Assembly (NCBI GenBank): GCA_011390885.1
Contig: JAABRO010000043.1
Coordinates: 62,001 to 126,000, forward strand
Reading direction: 5' to 3'
DNA: 64,000 nt
DNA from: Gemmatimonas sp.
Lineage (GTDB): Bacteria > Gemmatimonadota > Gemmatimonadetes > Gemmatimonadales > Gemmatimonadaceae
Shown piece after piece: positions 35,321 to 44,585 of the stretch. The stretch's first letter is position 1, and every line of letters starts with the position of its first letter. The position numbers and the translations under genes were made by a program. Under the pieces are notes generated by a model that saw nothing but the letters and a program-made list of their open reading frames with translations, was not told the origin of the DNA and did not search any database.

Positions 35321-37351
35321 CTAGCCCAGGTGCAGCGGTGCCTCGTGCGGCGCCGCGGACGCCGGCTGCTCCGCCGGAGTCGCCGGTCGGTCGAGCAGCA
35401 CGGCACGCTCCACCACGCGGGTGAGGTGCGCGCGCGTGATCAGCCCCATCAGCCGCCCGTCCGGTCCGTCCACGACCGGCAACGCGGCCAGGTCGCGCGC
35501 GCCCATGCGGCGCAGCACATCGTCGAGCGGCGTGTCGAGCGTGACCGCCGACGTGGACACGGCCAGGTCGGCCACGAGCAGCGTGGGGAGGGCGTGCGGT
35601 TCGCGGGAGGCGCGGGCGAGCGCGCCCACCGGCAGGATGCCGGCCAGCGAGCCCTTCGCATCCACCACGGGGAACATGGGCTGACCGCTGAAGGCCACGC
35701 GCGGCAGGACCGTCTCCAGGCGTTCGTGCTCGCGCACCACGAGGGGCGCCATGTCGCAGGCGTCGCGCACGTGCAGACGCGCGAGCACCTCGCGCTCGCT
35801 GTCGCGCTTGAGCACGATGCCCCGTCGTCGCAGCCAGCCGCTGTACAGGTCGTCCTGCTCGTACCGCTTGGCGATCACCACCGCGAGCCCGGTCACCAGC
35901 AGGAGTGGCGGCATGAGGGCGTAGTCGTCGGTGAGCTCGAAGACGAGCAGCACCGCCGTGATCGGCGCGCCGGTGGCGGCGCCCACCACGCCGCCCATGG
36001 CCACGAAGGCCCACGCGGCGGGCGTGATGGAAATAGATGGGATGAGCCAGGCGATGGCGCCGGCCAGCGCACTGCCGGTGGCCGCGCCCACGTACAGTGC
36101 GGGGGCGAACAGGCCGCCGGACCCGCCGGTGCCGAGCGTGAGGGCGGTGGCCACGATCTTGGCGAACAGCAGCCCGAGAATGATCCACCAGGCCGTTCCC
36201 TCGAACAGCTCCGCGGGCACCACCATGTGGCCCTCGCCGAGCAGCAGCCCGCCGGAGAGCCAGACGAGCAGCCCCACGGCCGTGCCGCCGATGGCCGCAC
36301 GGGCGAGCGGCGGCACCTTCCACGCGCGGGCGCTCTTGCCGACGGCGAAGTAGGTGCGCACGAAGAGCACGGTGACAAGCCCGCAGGCGATGCCGAGCAG
36401 CGGTGGCAGCGCGAGCAGCTCGAACCAGGAGCGCGACGGGTGCAGCGCCGGAATGGGAAAGGCGGGGTGCACGCCGAAGACCGACTGCGAGACGACCGCC
36501 GCGGTGACGCTGCTCACCACCACCGTGGGGAAGGCGGCCACATGCAGCCCGCCGAGCAGCTCCTCGAGCGCGAAGAAGGCGCCGGCGAGCGGCGCATTGA
36601 ACGCCGCGGAGATCCCGGCGGCGGTGCCGGCACTCACCAGCAGGCGCGTGCGGTCGCGGGAGAAGCGAAAGGTGCGCGAGAGCCATGATCCCATGCCGCC
36701 CCCGAGCACGGCGGCCGGGCCCTCGCTTCCCACGGATCCGCCGGCGCCGAGCGTGACGGCGCTGGCCAGGCTGCGCGCCGCCAGTGGCTTCATCGGCATG
36801 TGTCCCCCGTCCTGGGCCACCCGCCGCTTGAGGTCGGGCACGTTGATGCCCTCCTCGCCCGGGGCGAAGCGCCGCATGAGCGCGGCCGCGGCGATGAAGC
36901 CGGCGGCGGTGAGCACGGGGCGGTACACCGGGTTGCGCAGGGCCTCGACCTCGCGCCCGGGGAGCGCCACGAAGAGCCAGTAGCTGAAGTCGATGAGCTT
37001 GTAGAAGACGACGATGCCGAGCGCCGCGCCGATGCCGATGAGCACAGCGAACACGAGGAGGATCGCGTTCTCGCTGACAGCAGTGGTGCCCAGCCAGTCG
37101 ACGAGGTCGTCCCAGCCGCTGCGCGCGGCGCGGGTGGGGCCGAAGGTGACGCGCCGCGCCTGTCGCCTGGCCTGCACGTAGACGGTGCGGAGGGCGTAGA
37201 TGAGCCGCTGGCCGGCCGGTCCGATCGCCGCGAGTTGGCGCAGCAGGGTGCGCAGCAGGCGTCGCCATCGCGACGCGCGCGGCCGGCCCGGCGGTGGTGC
37301 GGGCGGCAGCGGCATGGCGGATGGCGACGAGCTCGGCGGCGGCGCGGGCAT
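35321..37351 (-). CDS. ClC-family chloride channel/antiporter with CBS pair
   Basis: 676 residues. The selectivity-filter motifs are present: GSVGSEGPAAVLGGG (with the gating Glu) and GTGGSGGLFAPALYVGAATG. About 12 membrane helices are followed by two CBS domains (HVRDACDMAPLVVREHERL and VTLDDVLRRMGARDLAALPV-like stretches), which usually bind nucleotides and gate transport. Whether it is a channel or an H+/Cl- exchanger cannot be read from this. The N-terminus is Pro/Ser-rich, and a start at a later Met (MPLPPAPPPG) is possible. Its stop codon directly abuts that of the DUF2156 gene. Confidence 0.92.
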   Translation of the reverse strand: MPAPPPSSSPSAMPLPPAPPPGRPRASRWRRLLRTLLRQLAAIGPAGQRLIYALRTVYVQARRQARRVTFGPTRAARSGWDDLVDWLGTTAVSENAILLVFAVLIGIGAALGIVVFYKLIDFSYWLFVALPGREVEALRNPVYRPVLTAAGFIAAAALMRRFAPGEEGINVPDLKRRVAQDGGHMPMKPLAARSLASAVTLGAGGSVGSEGPAAVLGGGMGSWLSRTFRFSRDRTRLLVSAGTAAGISAAFNAPLAGAFFALEELLGGLHVAAFPTVVVSSVTAAVVSQSVFGVHPAFPIPALHPSRSWFELLALPPLLGIACGLVTVLFVRTYFAVGKSARAWKVPPLARAAIGGTAVGLLVWLSGGLLLGEGHMVVPAELFEGTAWWIILGLLFAKIVATALTLGTGGSGGLFAPALYVGAATGSALAGAIAWLIPSISITPAAWAFVAMGGVVGAATGAPITAVLLVFELTDDYALMPPLLLVTGLAVVIAKRYEQDDLYSGWLRRRGIVLKRDSEREVLARLHVRDACDMAPLVVREHERLETVLPRVAFSGQPMFPVVDAKGSLAGILPVGALARASREPHALPTLLVADLAVSTSAVTLDTPLDDVLRRMGARDLAALPVVDGPDGRLMGLITRAHLTRVVERAVLLDRPATPAEQPASAAPHEAPLHLG

Positions 37352-37454
37352 TTTTCAATGTAGGGACGGATGACGTGCAGCGGGTGCGGCCGCATGTTTG
37401 GGAGCCGTCGCACCCGCCGTGGTGTGTGATGGCGACTCATCAACCGGGGATTGC

Positions 37455-38081
37455 ATGGCGTGGTGGCGATGGAGACGGGAACAGGCAGTGCTGACGGCGC
37501 CGCTGCTGCTGGCGGCGTGTGGTGGCGCACCCGGGCGGCCGGGGGCCTCGCCCGCGGCGACGCCACGGCCGGTGGTCACGATGGCGGCGGAGCCCACGCT
37601 CACGGCGCTGGTGAACCCGCCGGGCACGCCGGCGGTGAGCGGCGCGCTGCGCACGCTGCACGCGCTGCAATACGTGGACATCCGCGTGGGCACGGGCGAC
37701 ACGCTCCGTCCGCGGCAGTGCGTGTACGCGCACTACACGGGGTGGCTGCCCGATGGCACGAAGTTCGATTCGTCGCGCGACAGCACGCGCACCGGCGCGC
37801 CGCGTGAGCCGATCGGCTTCGCGCAGGGGGCGCGACGTGTGATCCCGGGGTGGGACTACGGGTTCGATGGCATGCAGGTGGGAGGCGTGCGGCGGCTCGT
37901 CGTGCCGTTCCCGCTCGCCTACGGCGAGGCGGGTCGCCCGCCGGTGATCCCCGAGCGGGCGACGCTGGTGTTCGACGTGGAGCTGCTCGCCGTGCGCGAC
38001 ACGCTCGCGCGCGGGCCGGACGAGGCGGTGTTCCCCGGCGCGCCGCCGCAATGCACGCCGTGGCGTGACCTTGCGAAGTAG
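37455..38081 (+). CDS. FKBP-type peptidyl-prolyl isomerase lipoprotein
   Basis: 208 residues. Signal peptide with lipobox LLLAACGG, then a short Pro/Ala linker, and an FKBP domain: VYAHYTGWLPDGTKFDSS, VIPGWDYGFDGMQVGGVRRLVVP and LAYGEAG. It would speed proline isomerisation in exported proteins. The last 17 bases overlap the next gene, so the two are probably coupled. Confidence 0.93.
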   Translation: MAWWRWRREQAVLTAPLLLAACGGAPGRPGASPAATPRPVVTMAAEPTLTALVNPPGTPAVSGALRTLHALQYVDIRVGTGDTLRPRQCVYAHYTGWLPDGTKFDSSRDSTRTGAPREPIGFAQGARRVIPGWDYGFDGMQVGGVRRLVVPFPLAYGEAGRPPVIPERATLVFDVELLAVRDTLARGPDEAVFPGAPPQCTPWRDLAK

Positions 38082-40377
38082 CGGCGAGGTGCGCACGCGT
38101 TCGTCGCGTCACGTGAGATCGCGCGCCGGCGTGCGTCGCCTGTTGACGGTACTCGTGACCGCGGGCGGCCTGCTGGGGGCGTCGAGCACGCCGGTGCGCG
38201 CGCAGGACCCCGCCGCCGCCGCGCCCGCGTCGCGTGTGATCAAGCAGCTGGTGGCCGGTCGCCTCAGCCGTCCGATCACGCTCGACGGCATCGTGGACAG
38301 CACCGAGTGGGCGGGCATGGCGCGCGGCGGGGAGTTCATCCAGTACTTCCCGTTCGACACGGCGCCGGCGCGCGCGCCGGTCGAGTTCATGATGGCCTAC
38401 GACGACGAGACGCTCTATCTCGGCGCCGTCATGCGCGATTACGTGCCGGGTGGCTACGTGTCCGCATCGCTGCGCCGCGACTATCGCGGCAGCGCGAACG
38501 ACGGCGTGACGCTCGTGCTCGATCCGTGGCGAGACGGCACGACGGGCGTGTTCTTCGGCGTGAATCCGTACAACGTGCAGCGCGAAGGGCTCGTGGTGAA
38601 CGGCGGCGTGTCGAGCGAGGACTTCGACCGCTCGTGGGACAACGTCTGGTCGAGCGCAACGCACCGGGGCGACGGCTACTGGTCGGTGGAGATGGCGATC
38701 CCGTTCAAGGCGCTGCGCTTCCGTGCGGGCGACGCGACGTGGGGGATGAACTTCTACCGCATCGACAGCAAGGCGAACGAGCGCACGATCTGGAATCCGA
38801 CGCCGCGGCAGTTCCAGGTGTACAGCCTGGCGTATCTCGGTGAACTGACGTGGGATGCGCCGATGACGGCGCGCGGCTCGGGGGCCACGCTCATTCCGTA
38901 CGCGGCCGGCGACGTGACGCGCCGCTACGAAGGGGGCCTCGACAAGTCGTCGGGTGGCGCGGTGGGGCTGGACGGCAAGCTGATGCTGACGCCGTCACTC
39001 AACCTCGACCTCACGCTCAACCCCGACTTCTCGCAGGTCGAGGTGGACGAGCAGCAGACGAACCTCGACCGCTTCGAGCTCTTCTTTCCGGAGCGTCGTC
39101 AGTTCTTCCTCGAGAACGCCGACCTGTTTGCCGGCTTCGGCTTCGACAACGCGCGGCCGTTCTTCTCCCGTCGCATCGGCGTGGCGATCGATTCGAGCAC
39201 CGGGCAGAACGTGCAGAATCGCATTCTCGGCGGCGCACGCGTGAGCGGCCGGCTGAACGACGACTGGCGCATCGGCCTCATGTCCATGCAGGCGGCATCC
39301 GACGACGCCATCGGCGTGGGCGCGCGCAACTACGCCGTCGCGGCGGCGCAGCGGCAGCTGTTCACACGCTCGAACCTCGCGTTCATCGCGGTGAACGAGC
39401 AGAGCACCCAGGGGGCCCCGCTCGACCCGCAGCGTCCCGGCAGTGCGTCGGCCAACCGCGTGCTGGGGGTGGACTACAACCTCGCCTCGGCGGACGGCGC
39501 CTGGTTCGGCAAGTTCTTCCATCACCAGCAGGTGACCGAGGGCGCGGGGGGCGACGCGTACTCGCACGGTGTGCTGCTGCAGCGCAACGCGCCGAACTGG
39601 CGCGCGAGCTGGCAGCACCAGCTCATCGGTGACGGGTTCGACGCGCGCACCGGCTTCGTGCCGCGGCGCGGCTTCCAGCGCATCAACCCCGAGTTCGAGG
39701 TCAGCCGGTTCCCGTCGGCCACGCCCGTGAATCGGCATGTCGTGCGCTTCGAGGGGAACTTCACGTGGGACGACCCGTGGGGGCTGACCGATCGCACGCT
39801 GTCGGCGCGCTACTCGGCGGAGTTCCGCAACACGGGGCGGGCGGACGTGACGGTGCGCTCGCGCTACACGCAGCTGTTCGCGCCATTTCGCCCGGTACGC
39901 GGCGACGGGCTGGCGTTCGCCGCCGGTGAGGCGTTCGAGCAGCCGGAGGTGGAGGCAAGCATCACCACCGATCCGCGCGAGGTGATCTCGGGCACGTTTC
40001 GCATGCGGGGAGGACGCTACTTCAACGGCAGCCTGCGCCAGACGTCGGGCTCGGTCAACTATCGGTGGCGGCAGTACGCCACGGGCGCGCTCACGTGGAA
40101 CGTGAGCCAGCTCGACCTGGCACCGGGGTACGACGACGCGACGCTCTGGCTGATCGGGTCGCGCATCGACGTGACCTTCACGACGACGCTCTTCTGGACC
40201 ACCTTCACGCAGTACAACAGCCAGTTCGACAACCTGAACATCAACAGCCGGCTCCAGTGGCGATTCCTGCCGGCATCGGACCTGTTCGTGGTGTACACCG
40301 ACAACTACGTGCCCGATGGCCTGCGCGCCAAGAACCGCGCACTGCTCGCGAAAGTGAGCTGGTGGCTGAACCTGTAG
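38065..40377 (+). CDS. DUF5916 outer-membrane-type protein with CBM9-like domain
   Basis: 770 residues. Signal peptide near LLTVLVTAGGLLGAS; then a CBM9-like module (LDGIVDSTEWAG, FMMAYDDETLYLGAVM, YWSVEMAIPFKALRF); then the DUF5916 region (LTLNPDFSQVEVDEQQ and ERRQFFLENADLFAG) and a C-terminal half with alternating beta strands ending SWWLNL, which looks like an outer-membrane barrel. Such proteins are common in Bacteroidota and Gemmatimonadota and have no known reaction. The GTG start overlaps the FKBP gene by 17 bases; a later start nearer the signal peptide is possible. Confidence 0.85.
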   Translation: MTLRSSGEVRTRSSRHVRSRAGVRRLLTVLVTAGGLLGASSTPVRAQDPAAAAPASRVIKQLVAGRLSRPITLDGIVDSTEWAGMARGGEFIQYFPFDTAPARAPVEFMMAYDDETLYLGAVMRDYVPGGYVSASLRRDYRGSANDGVTLVLDPWRDGTTGVFFGVNPYNVQREGLVVNGGVSSEDFDRSWDNVWSSATHRGDGYWSVEMAIPFKALRFRAGDATWGMNFYRIDSKANERTIWNPTPRQFQVYSLAYLGELTWDAPMTARGSGATLIPYAAGDVTRRYEGGLDKSSGGAVGLDGKLMLTPSLNLDLTLNPDFSQVEVDEQQTNLDRFELFFPERRQFFLENADLFAGFGFDNARPFFSRRIGVAIDSSTGQNVQNRILGGARVSGRLNDDWRIGLMSMQAASDDAIGVGARNYAVAAAQRQLFTRSNLAFIAVNEQSTQGAPLDPQRPGSASANRVLGVDYNLASADGAWFGKFFHHQQVTEGAGGDAYSHGVLLQRNAPNWRASWQHQLIGDGFDARTGFVPRRGFQRINPEFEVSRFPSATPVNRHVVRFEGNFTWDDPWGLTDRTLSARYSAEFRNTGRADVTVRSRYTQLFAPFRPVRGDGLAFAAGEAFEQPEVEASITTDPREVISGTFRMRGGRYFNGSLRQTSGSVNYRWRQYATGALTWNVSQLDLAPGYDDATLWLIGSRIDVTFTTTLFWTTFTQYNSQFDNLNINSRLQWRFLPASDLFVVYTDNYVPDGLRAKNRALLAKVSWWLNL

Positions 40378-40413
40378 CGGTCGGCCCTGCTTTCCCCTCT
40401 TCCAGGAGTCGAG

Positions 40414-41811
40414 ATGCACATCGAGTTCTCCGGCGCGGCACGCGAAGTCACGGGATCGTGTCACATCCTGCACGCGGCGGGCCGTCGCATCCTGCTCGAC
40501 TGCGGGCTGTTCCAGGGGCGGCGCGCCGAGTCGCGCGAGAAGAACGAGCGGCTGCCGATCGCGGCAGAGGACGTGGATGCGGTGCTGCTGTCGCACGCGC
40601 ACATCGACCATGCCGGTCGCCTGCCCTACCTCGTGAAGCAGGGGTACACGGGGAGCATCTGGACGACGAGCGCCACGCGTGACCTGTGCGCCGTGATGCT
40701 CGCCGATTCCGCCAACATCCAGGAGCGTGATGCGGAGTTCCTCGAACGGAAGGGTCGCCCGCACCAGGAGCCGCTGTACGGCCTGAACGATGCCATGCAG
40801 GCGGTGGACCAGATGATCGGTGTGCCCTACGACCGGTGGATCGATGTGCTGCCCGGCGTGCGCGCGATGTACACCGACGCGGGGCACATCCTCGGGTCGG
40901 CGAGCATCGTGGTGGAGGCGAAGGAGGGCTCGCACACCAGCCGCCTGATCTTCTCCGGTGACATCGGTCGCACCGGGCTGCCGATCATCCGCGATCCGGC
41001 CCCGCCGAGCGGCGGGGCCGACACGGTGCTGCTCGAGTCCACGTATGGCAACCGCGACCACGAGAGCGTGGCCGGCGCGCGCGAGCATCTGGCGCGCGTG
41101 GTCAGCGAGACGGCGAAGCGGGGCGGACGCCTGATGGTGCCGGCCTTCGCGCTCGGGCGCACGCAGGAGCTGGTGTACGACCTGCATGCGCTGTGGCGCG
41201 AGGGGCGCATCCCCGAGATCCCGATCTTCATCGACTCGCCGCTCGCGCTCGATGCGACCACGGTGTTCAAGTTGCACGCGAACATCTTCGACCGGGGCGA
41301 GTCGCTGATTCGCGAGACGGCCGATCCGCTGGACTTTCCGCTCGTGCGCTTCACGCGCAGCGTGGAGGAGTCGAAGCAGCTGAACACGCGCCACGGGCCG
41401 GTGGTGGTGATCGCCGCCAGCGGCATGGCGGAGTCGGGGCGCATCCTGCATCACCTCCGGCAGCACGCCAGCGACCCCAAGAACACGATCCTGATCGTGG
41501 GCTTCAACGCGCAGCACACGCTCGGGCGCCGCATCGTGGAGCGGCAGCCGTTCCTGCGCATCTACGGTGACGAGGTGCCGCTGAACGCGCAGGTGGAGAT
41601 CCTCAACGGCTATTCGGCGCACGGTGATCACACCGAGCTCAAGGCGTGGCTCGACGCCGTGCGGGCGGGCGGGGTGAAGGCGCGCCGCGAGATCCAGCGC
41701 GTGCACCTGGTGCATGGCGAACCGGAAGCGCAGGATGCCTTCGTCGCGGAACTCACCGCGGCGGGCTACACGGTGGACGCGCCGGAGCCCGGCGACACAC
41801 GTCCGATCTGA
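40414..41811 (+). CDS. MBL-fold beta-CASP RNA-processing exonuclease-like protein
   Basis: 465 residues of the metallo-beta-lactamase, beta-CASP group (Ysh1/CPSF-like). Zinc ligands: SHAHIDHAGRL, YTDAGHILGSAS, FSGDIGRTGLP. The beta-CASP domain includes ASGMAESGRILHHL, and the C-terminal RMMBL part has GYSAHGDHTEL and HLVHGEPEAQD. It probably cleaves RNA. AGGAG ahead of ATG 40414 is a good ribosome site. Confidence 0.93.
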   Translation: MHIEFSGAAREVTGSCHILHAAGRRILLDCGLFQGRRAESREKNERLPIAAEDVDAVLLSHAHIDHAGRLPYLVKQGYTGSIWTTSATRDLCAVMLADSANIQERDAEFLERKGRPHQEPLYGLNDAMQAVDQMIGVPYDRWIDVLPGVRAMYTDAGHILGSASIVVEAKEGSHTSRLIFSGDIGRTGLPIIRDPAPPSGGADTVLLESTYGNRDHESVAGAREHLARVVSETAKRGGRLMVPAFALGRTQELVYDLHALWREGRIPEIPIFIDSPLALDATTVFKLHANIFDRGESLIRETADPLDFPLVRFTRSVEESKQLNTRHGPVVVIAASGMAESGRILHHLRQHASDPKNTILIVGFNAQHTLGRRIVERQPFLRIYGDEVPLNAQVEILNGYSAHGDHTELKAWLDAVRAGGVKARREIQRVHLVHGEPEAQDAFVAELTAAGYTVDAPEPGDTRPI

Positions 41812-41892
41812 CGCACGCCCCCCGCGCTCGCGTGCGCCGAGGCACGCGAGGCGACCGGTCGAACGCGCGCTGTCCATCACTAGCTTTCGCTC

Positions 41893-42534
41893 ATGCTGCG
41901 CGCGCTCCGTCGCTGGTTCCTTCGCCTCGTTGCCCTGGCCCTCGTCGGCTGGGGCGCGACGATCGCGCTCGTGTGGTGGTGGTCGCGGCGCGACGACGTG
42001 GCTGATGCGACGGGGCGCGTGGCCGACGCCATCGTGGTGCTCGGCGCGGCGCAGTACGCGGGGCGGCCGTCACCGGTGCTGCAGGCGCGACTCGACCATG
42101 CGCTCGCGCTCTACGAGCGCAAGCTCGCGCCGTACCTGCTGCTCACCGGTGGTCGAGGCGATGGCGACACCCAGAGCGAGGCCGGTGCCGGGCGCCGCTA
42201 CCTGCGCCAGCGCGGCGTGCCCGATTCGGCCATGCTGTACGAGGACCTCGGGCGCACCACGTTCTCGTCCATGCAGCACGCGGCCGACACGCTGCGTCGG
42301 GTGCAGGGCACGTCGGTGCTGCTGGTGAGCGATCCGTTCCACATGCTGCGCCTCTCGGTGCTGGCGCGACTGCACGGGCTCACGCCCTACGTGTCGCCCA
42401 CGCGTACGAGTCCGATCTCGGCCAACCCGCTGCTCGAGTTCGAGTACGCGGTGCGTGAATCGCTCGCGGTGCCGGCCGATGTCGCGCAGTTCGCGCGGCG
42501 GGTGCTCGGCGCGGCACCGCTCGACGCGCCGTAG
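41893..42534 (+). CDS. YdcF family protein (DUF218)
   Basis: 213 residues. One N-terminal membrane anchor (FLRLVALALVGWGATIALVW), then the DUF218 domain: AIVVLGAAQYAG, ALYERKLAPYLLLTGG, and VLLVSDPFHMLRL. DUF218 proteins include SanA and ElyC, which affect the envelope and vancomycin sensitivity. No envelope genes are next to it. Confidence 0.9.
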   Translation: MLRALRRWFLRLVALALVGWGATIALVWWWSRRDDVADATGRVADAIVVLGAAQYAGRPSPVLQARLDHALALYERKLAPYLLLTGGRGDGDTQSEAGAGRRYLRQRGVPDSAMLYEDLGRTTFSSMQHAADTLRRVQGTSVLLVSDPFHMLRLSVLARLHGLTPYVSPTRTSPISANPLLEFEYAVRESLAVPADVAQFARRVLGAAPLDAP

Positions 42535-42585
42535 CGGGGCCGGTCGGGTGATCGGACGCGGCGCGCTGCGCGCGTTCGTGCGCCC

Positions 42586-44514
42586 CTAGCGCCCGCCGCC
42601 GCGCGTGTCGCCGCGCGCGCGCGTCACGCGCCAGTCGCCGGCGCGCACGAGCCGCTGGCGCCCGGCGCGGTCCACTTCCCAGATGGCACCGGGCCACGAA
42701 TCGTCGCCGTATCGCACGACCTGGCTGGAGCCGGGCATGACCATCTCGCCGAACGCGGCGCTGCCGAAGGGGGGCACGGTGAACGGTTCGGCGTTGTCGA
42801 GCCGCACCTGGTAGCCGAGATCGGCGAGGGCACCCACGGTCAGTCGCGAGAGGGGCATGCCGCCGCGCTGTGCGAAGCCCACCATCAGTTCCGGGCGCAG
42901 CGCGGTGAGGCGCCAATGCGAGTCGCGCGTGCCCGCGCCGCCGGTGTTCTCCACGGGCACGGGAATGCCCGGGTAGGCGCCGCCCCCGATGCGCGCGAAC
43001 TGCTCACGCCCCACGGCGCCCTGGAAGTACGGGTCACTGCCGCCGCGCCCGACGAGCAGGCCGCGTCGCTCCCAGTTGAACGCCTGCAGCCCGAGCACAT
43101 GGCCGAACTCGTGCGTCATGACGTCATCGAGCGTACCGTTCGCGTCGAGCGTCACGAGGTCGGCCGTGTCGAGCTCCACGTACCCTACGACGGGCAGCCC
43201 GCTCGCCGTGCGGATGAAGCAGGGCCCGGCACGCCCGAGGATCGCGCCCGGTCCGTCGATGCTGTCGAAGTTCACGTACATGCGCACGTTCGTGATGGCC
43301 TCGTTGATCGCCGGCACGCCGGGGCCGCACGCGTCCGCACTCGCGATCACGAGCGCCGGTGGCAGCTGACCGGCGATCACGTTGCGCCACCGCTGCACCG
43401 CGCGCTCGACGGCGACCTGGTTGCGCGGCGACGGCTCGCCGTTGATGAACACGGTCTCGATGCCGAAGATGGTCGGCACCGCGTTCACCTCGAACACGAA
43501 CGAGTCGGCGGGGAACTGCGATGACGTGGCCACGAGCGTCTGCGTGGCGGCGTCGCTGAGCACCCAGCGTCCCACGCGCGCGATGCCATCGGTCTCGGCC
43601 GTCTCGCGCACGCTGCCGGTCACGGCGCCAGAGCCGGTGGCCGGCGTGAAGGTGATCACGGCTCCGCCGGCCGGGTTGCCGTACTGATCGCGCGCGCGCA
43701 CGGCCGGGCGGTCGGCCACATCGAGCGAGGGGACGCCTTCCTGTCGCAGCCGCGAGGCGGCTTCGATGGCCACCGGCACGTCGGGGCGCGCGGTGGCGCG
43801 GAAGACGATGCCCGCGGGGATCGTGGGCGCGGTGGCCGCGAGCTGATGCTCGACGGCGGTGGTGGTGCCGAGTCGCCAGCCGTCGATGGCCACGTGGCCG
43901 GTGGCGTCGGCGAGGCGCACGGCCGGCCCGAGCACCGTGCCACCGCCTTGCTGCACGCTGAAGGTGACCTCGGCGTCGGGCACCGGATTGCCGAACTGGT
44001 CGAAGACCTGGAGCGCCGGCGCGTCAGGCACGAGCGCGTTCACCCGGGCCGTCTGCGCCGGGTTCGATCGCGGCTCGAGGCGAAAGGGTGTGCCCGGTGA
44101 CACGGTGGCGGTGAACACCACCGACGGGATGCCGAGCACGGTGGCGCTCAGCTGCTGCTGTCCGACGCCGGTGCCGAGCGTCCAGCCGCCGGACGATGCC
44201 ACGCCCTGCGCGTCGGTACGCACCGTGTCCACACCGGTCGAGCCGCTGGCTGGTCCCGGCTGCCAGGCCACGAGCACGTTGGCGAGCGCGCGCCCGCGCT
44301 GGTCGATGATCTCGATCGCGGGGGCCACGGGCAGCGCCTCGCCGGCCCGCGCCGTGAGCACGGGTGGGGTGACGGCGCGCAGCGTGGTGGCGACTGGTGG
44401 GTCGTTGGTGTCGCAGGCGACGCCAGTCACGGCGAGCGCCACCAGCAGGGCCAGATGGCGCGAGAGGCGCGCCGTCGTGCGGCGATGTGTGCAGCAGTGC
44501 AGCTTCATGAGCAT
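42586..44514 (-). CDS. Leishmanolysin-like (M8) metallopeptidase lipoprotein with Ig-like repeats
   Basis: 642 residues. Signal with lipobox ALAVTGVACDTND. Three or four Ig-like repeats follow, sharing a pattern DQFGNPVPDAEVTFS and DQYGNPAGGAVITFTP. The C-terminal peptidase has DVMTHEFGHVLGL (HExxH) and DSHWRLTALRPELMVG, which matches the third zinc His and the Met turn of M8 peptidases. It would work outside the cell on proteins that are not identifiable here. The C-terminus is Arg-rich. It diverges from the M16 gene across 71 bp. Confidence 0.8.
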   Translation of the reverse strand: MLMKLHCCTHRRTTARLSRHLALLVALAVTGVACDTNDPPVATTLRAVTPPVLTARAGEALPVAPAIEIIDQRGRALANVLVAWQPGPASGSTGVDTVRTDAQGVASSGGWTLGTGVGQQQLSATVLGIPSVVFTATVSPGTPFRLEPRSNPAQTARVNALVPDAPALQVFDQFGNPVPDAEVTFSVQQGGGTVLGPAVRLADATGHVAIDGWRLGTTTAVEHQLAATAPTIPAGIVFRATARPDVPVAIEAASRLRQEGVPSLDVADRPAVRARDQYGNPAGGAVITFTPATGSGAVTGSVRETAETDGIARVGRWVLSDAATQTLVATSSQFPADSFVFEVNAVPTIFGIETVFINGEPSPRNQVAVERAVQRWRNVIAGQLPPALVIASADACGPGVPAINEAITNVRMYVNFDSIDGPGAILGRAGPCFIRTASGLPVVGYVELDTADLVTLDANGTLDDVMTHEFGHVLGLQAFNWERRGLLVGRGGSDPYFQGAVGREQFARIGGGAYPGIPVPVENTGGAGTRDSHWRLTALRPELMVGFAQRGGMPLSRLTVGALADLGYQVRLDNAEPFTVPPFGSAAFGEMVMPGSSQVVRYGDDSWPGAIWEVDRAGRQRLVRAGDWRVTRARGDTRGGGR

Positions 44515-44585
44515 GACCGGGTGCGACCAGAAACAGCGCGCCGCACGGGGTTCCTCCACGCGAGACACGAGGTCCAATTTACGAC

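Noticed and set aside
38995..41880. 961-residue minus-strand open frame
   Set aside because: Antisense to the DUF5916 and beta-CASP genes; low-complexity composition typical of a shadow frame.
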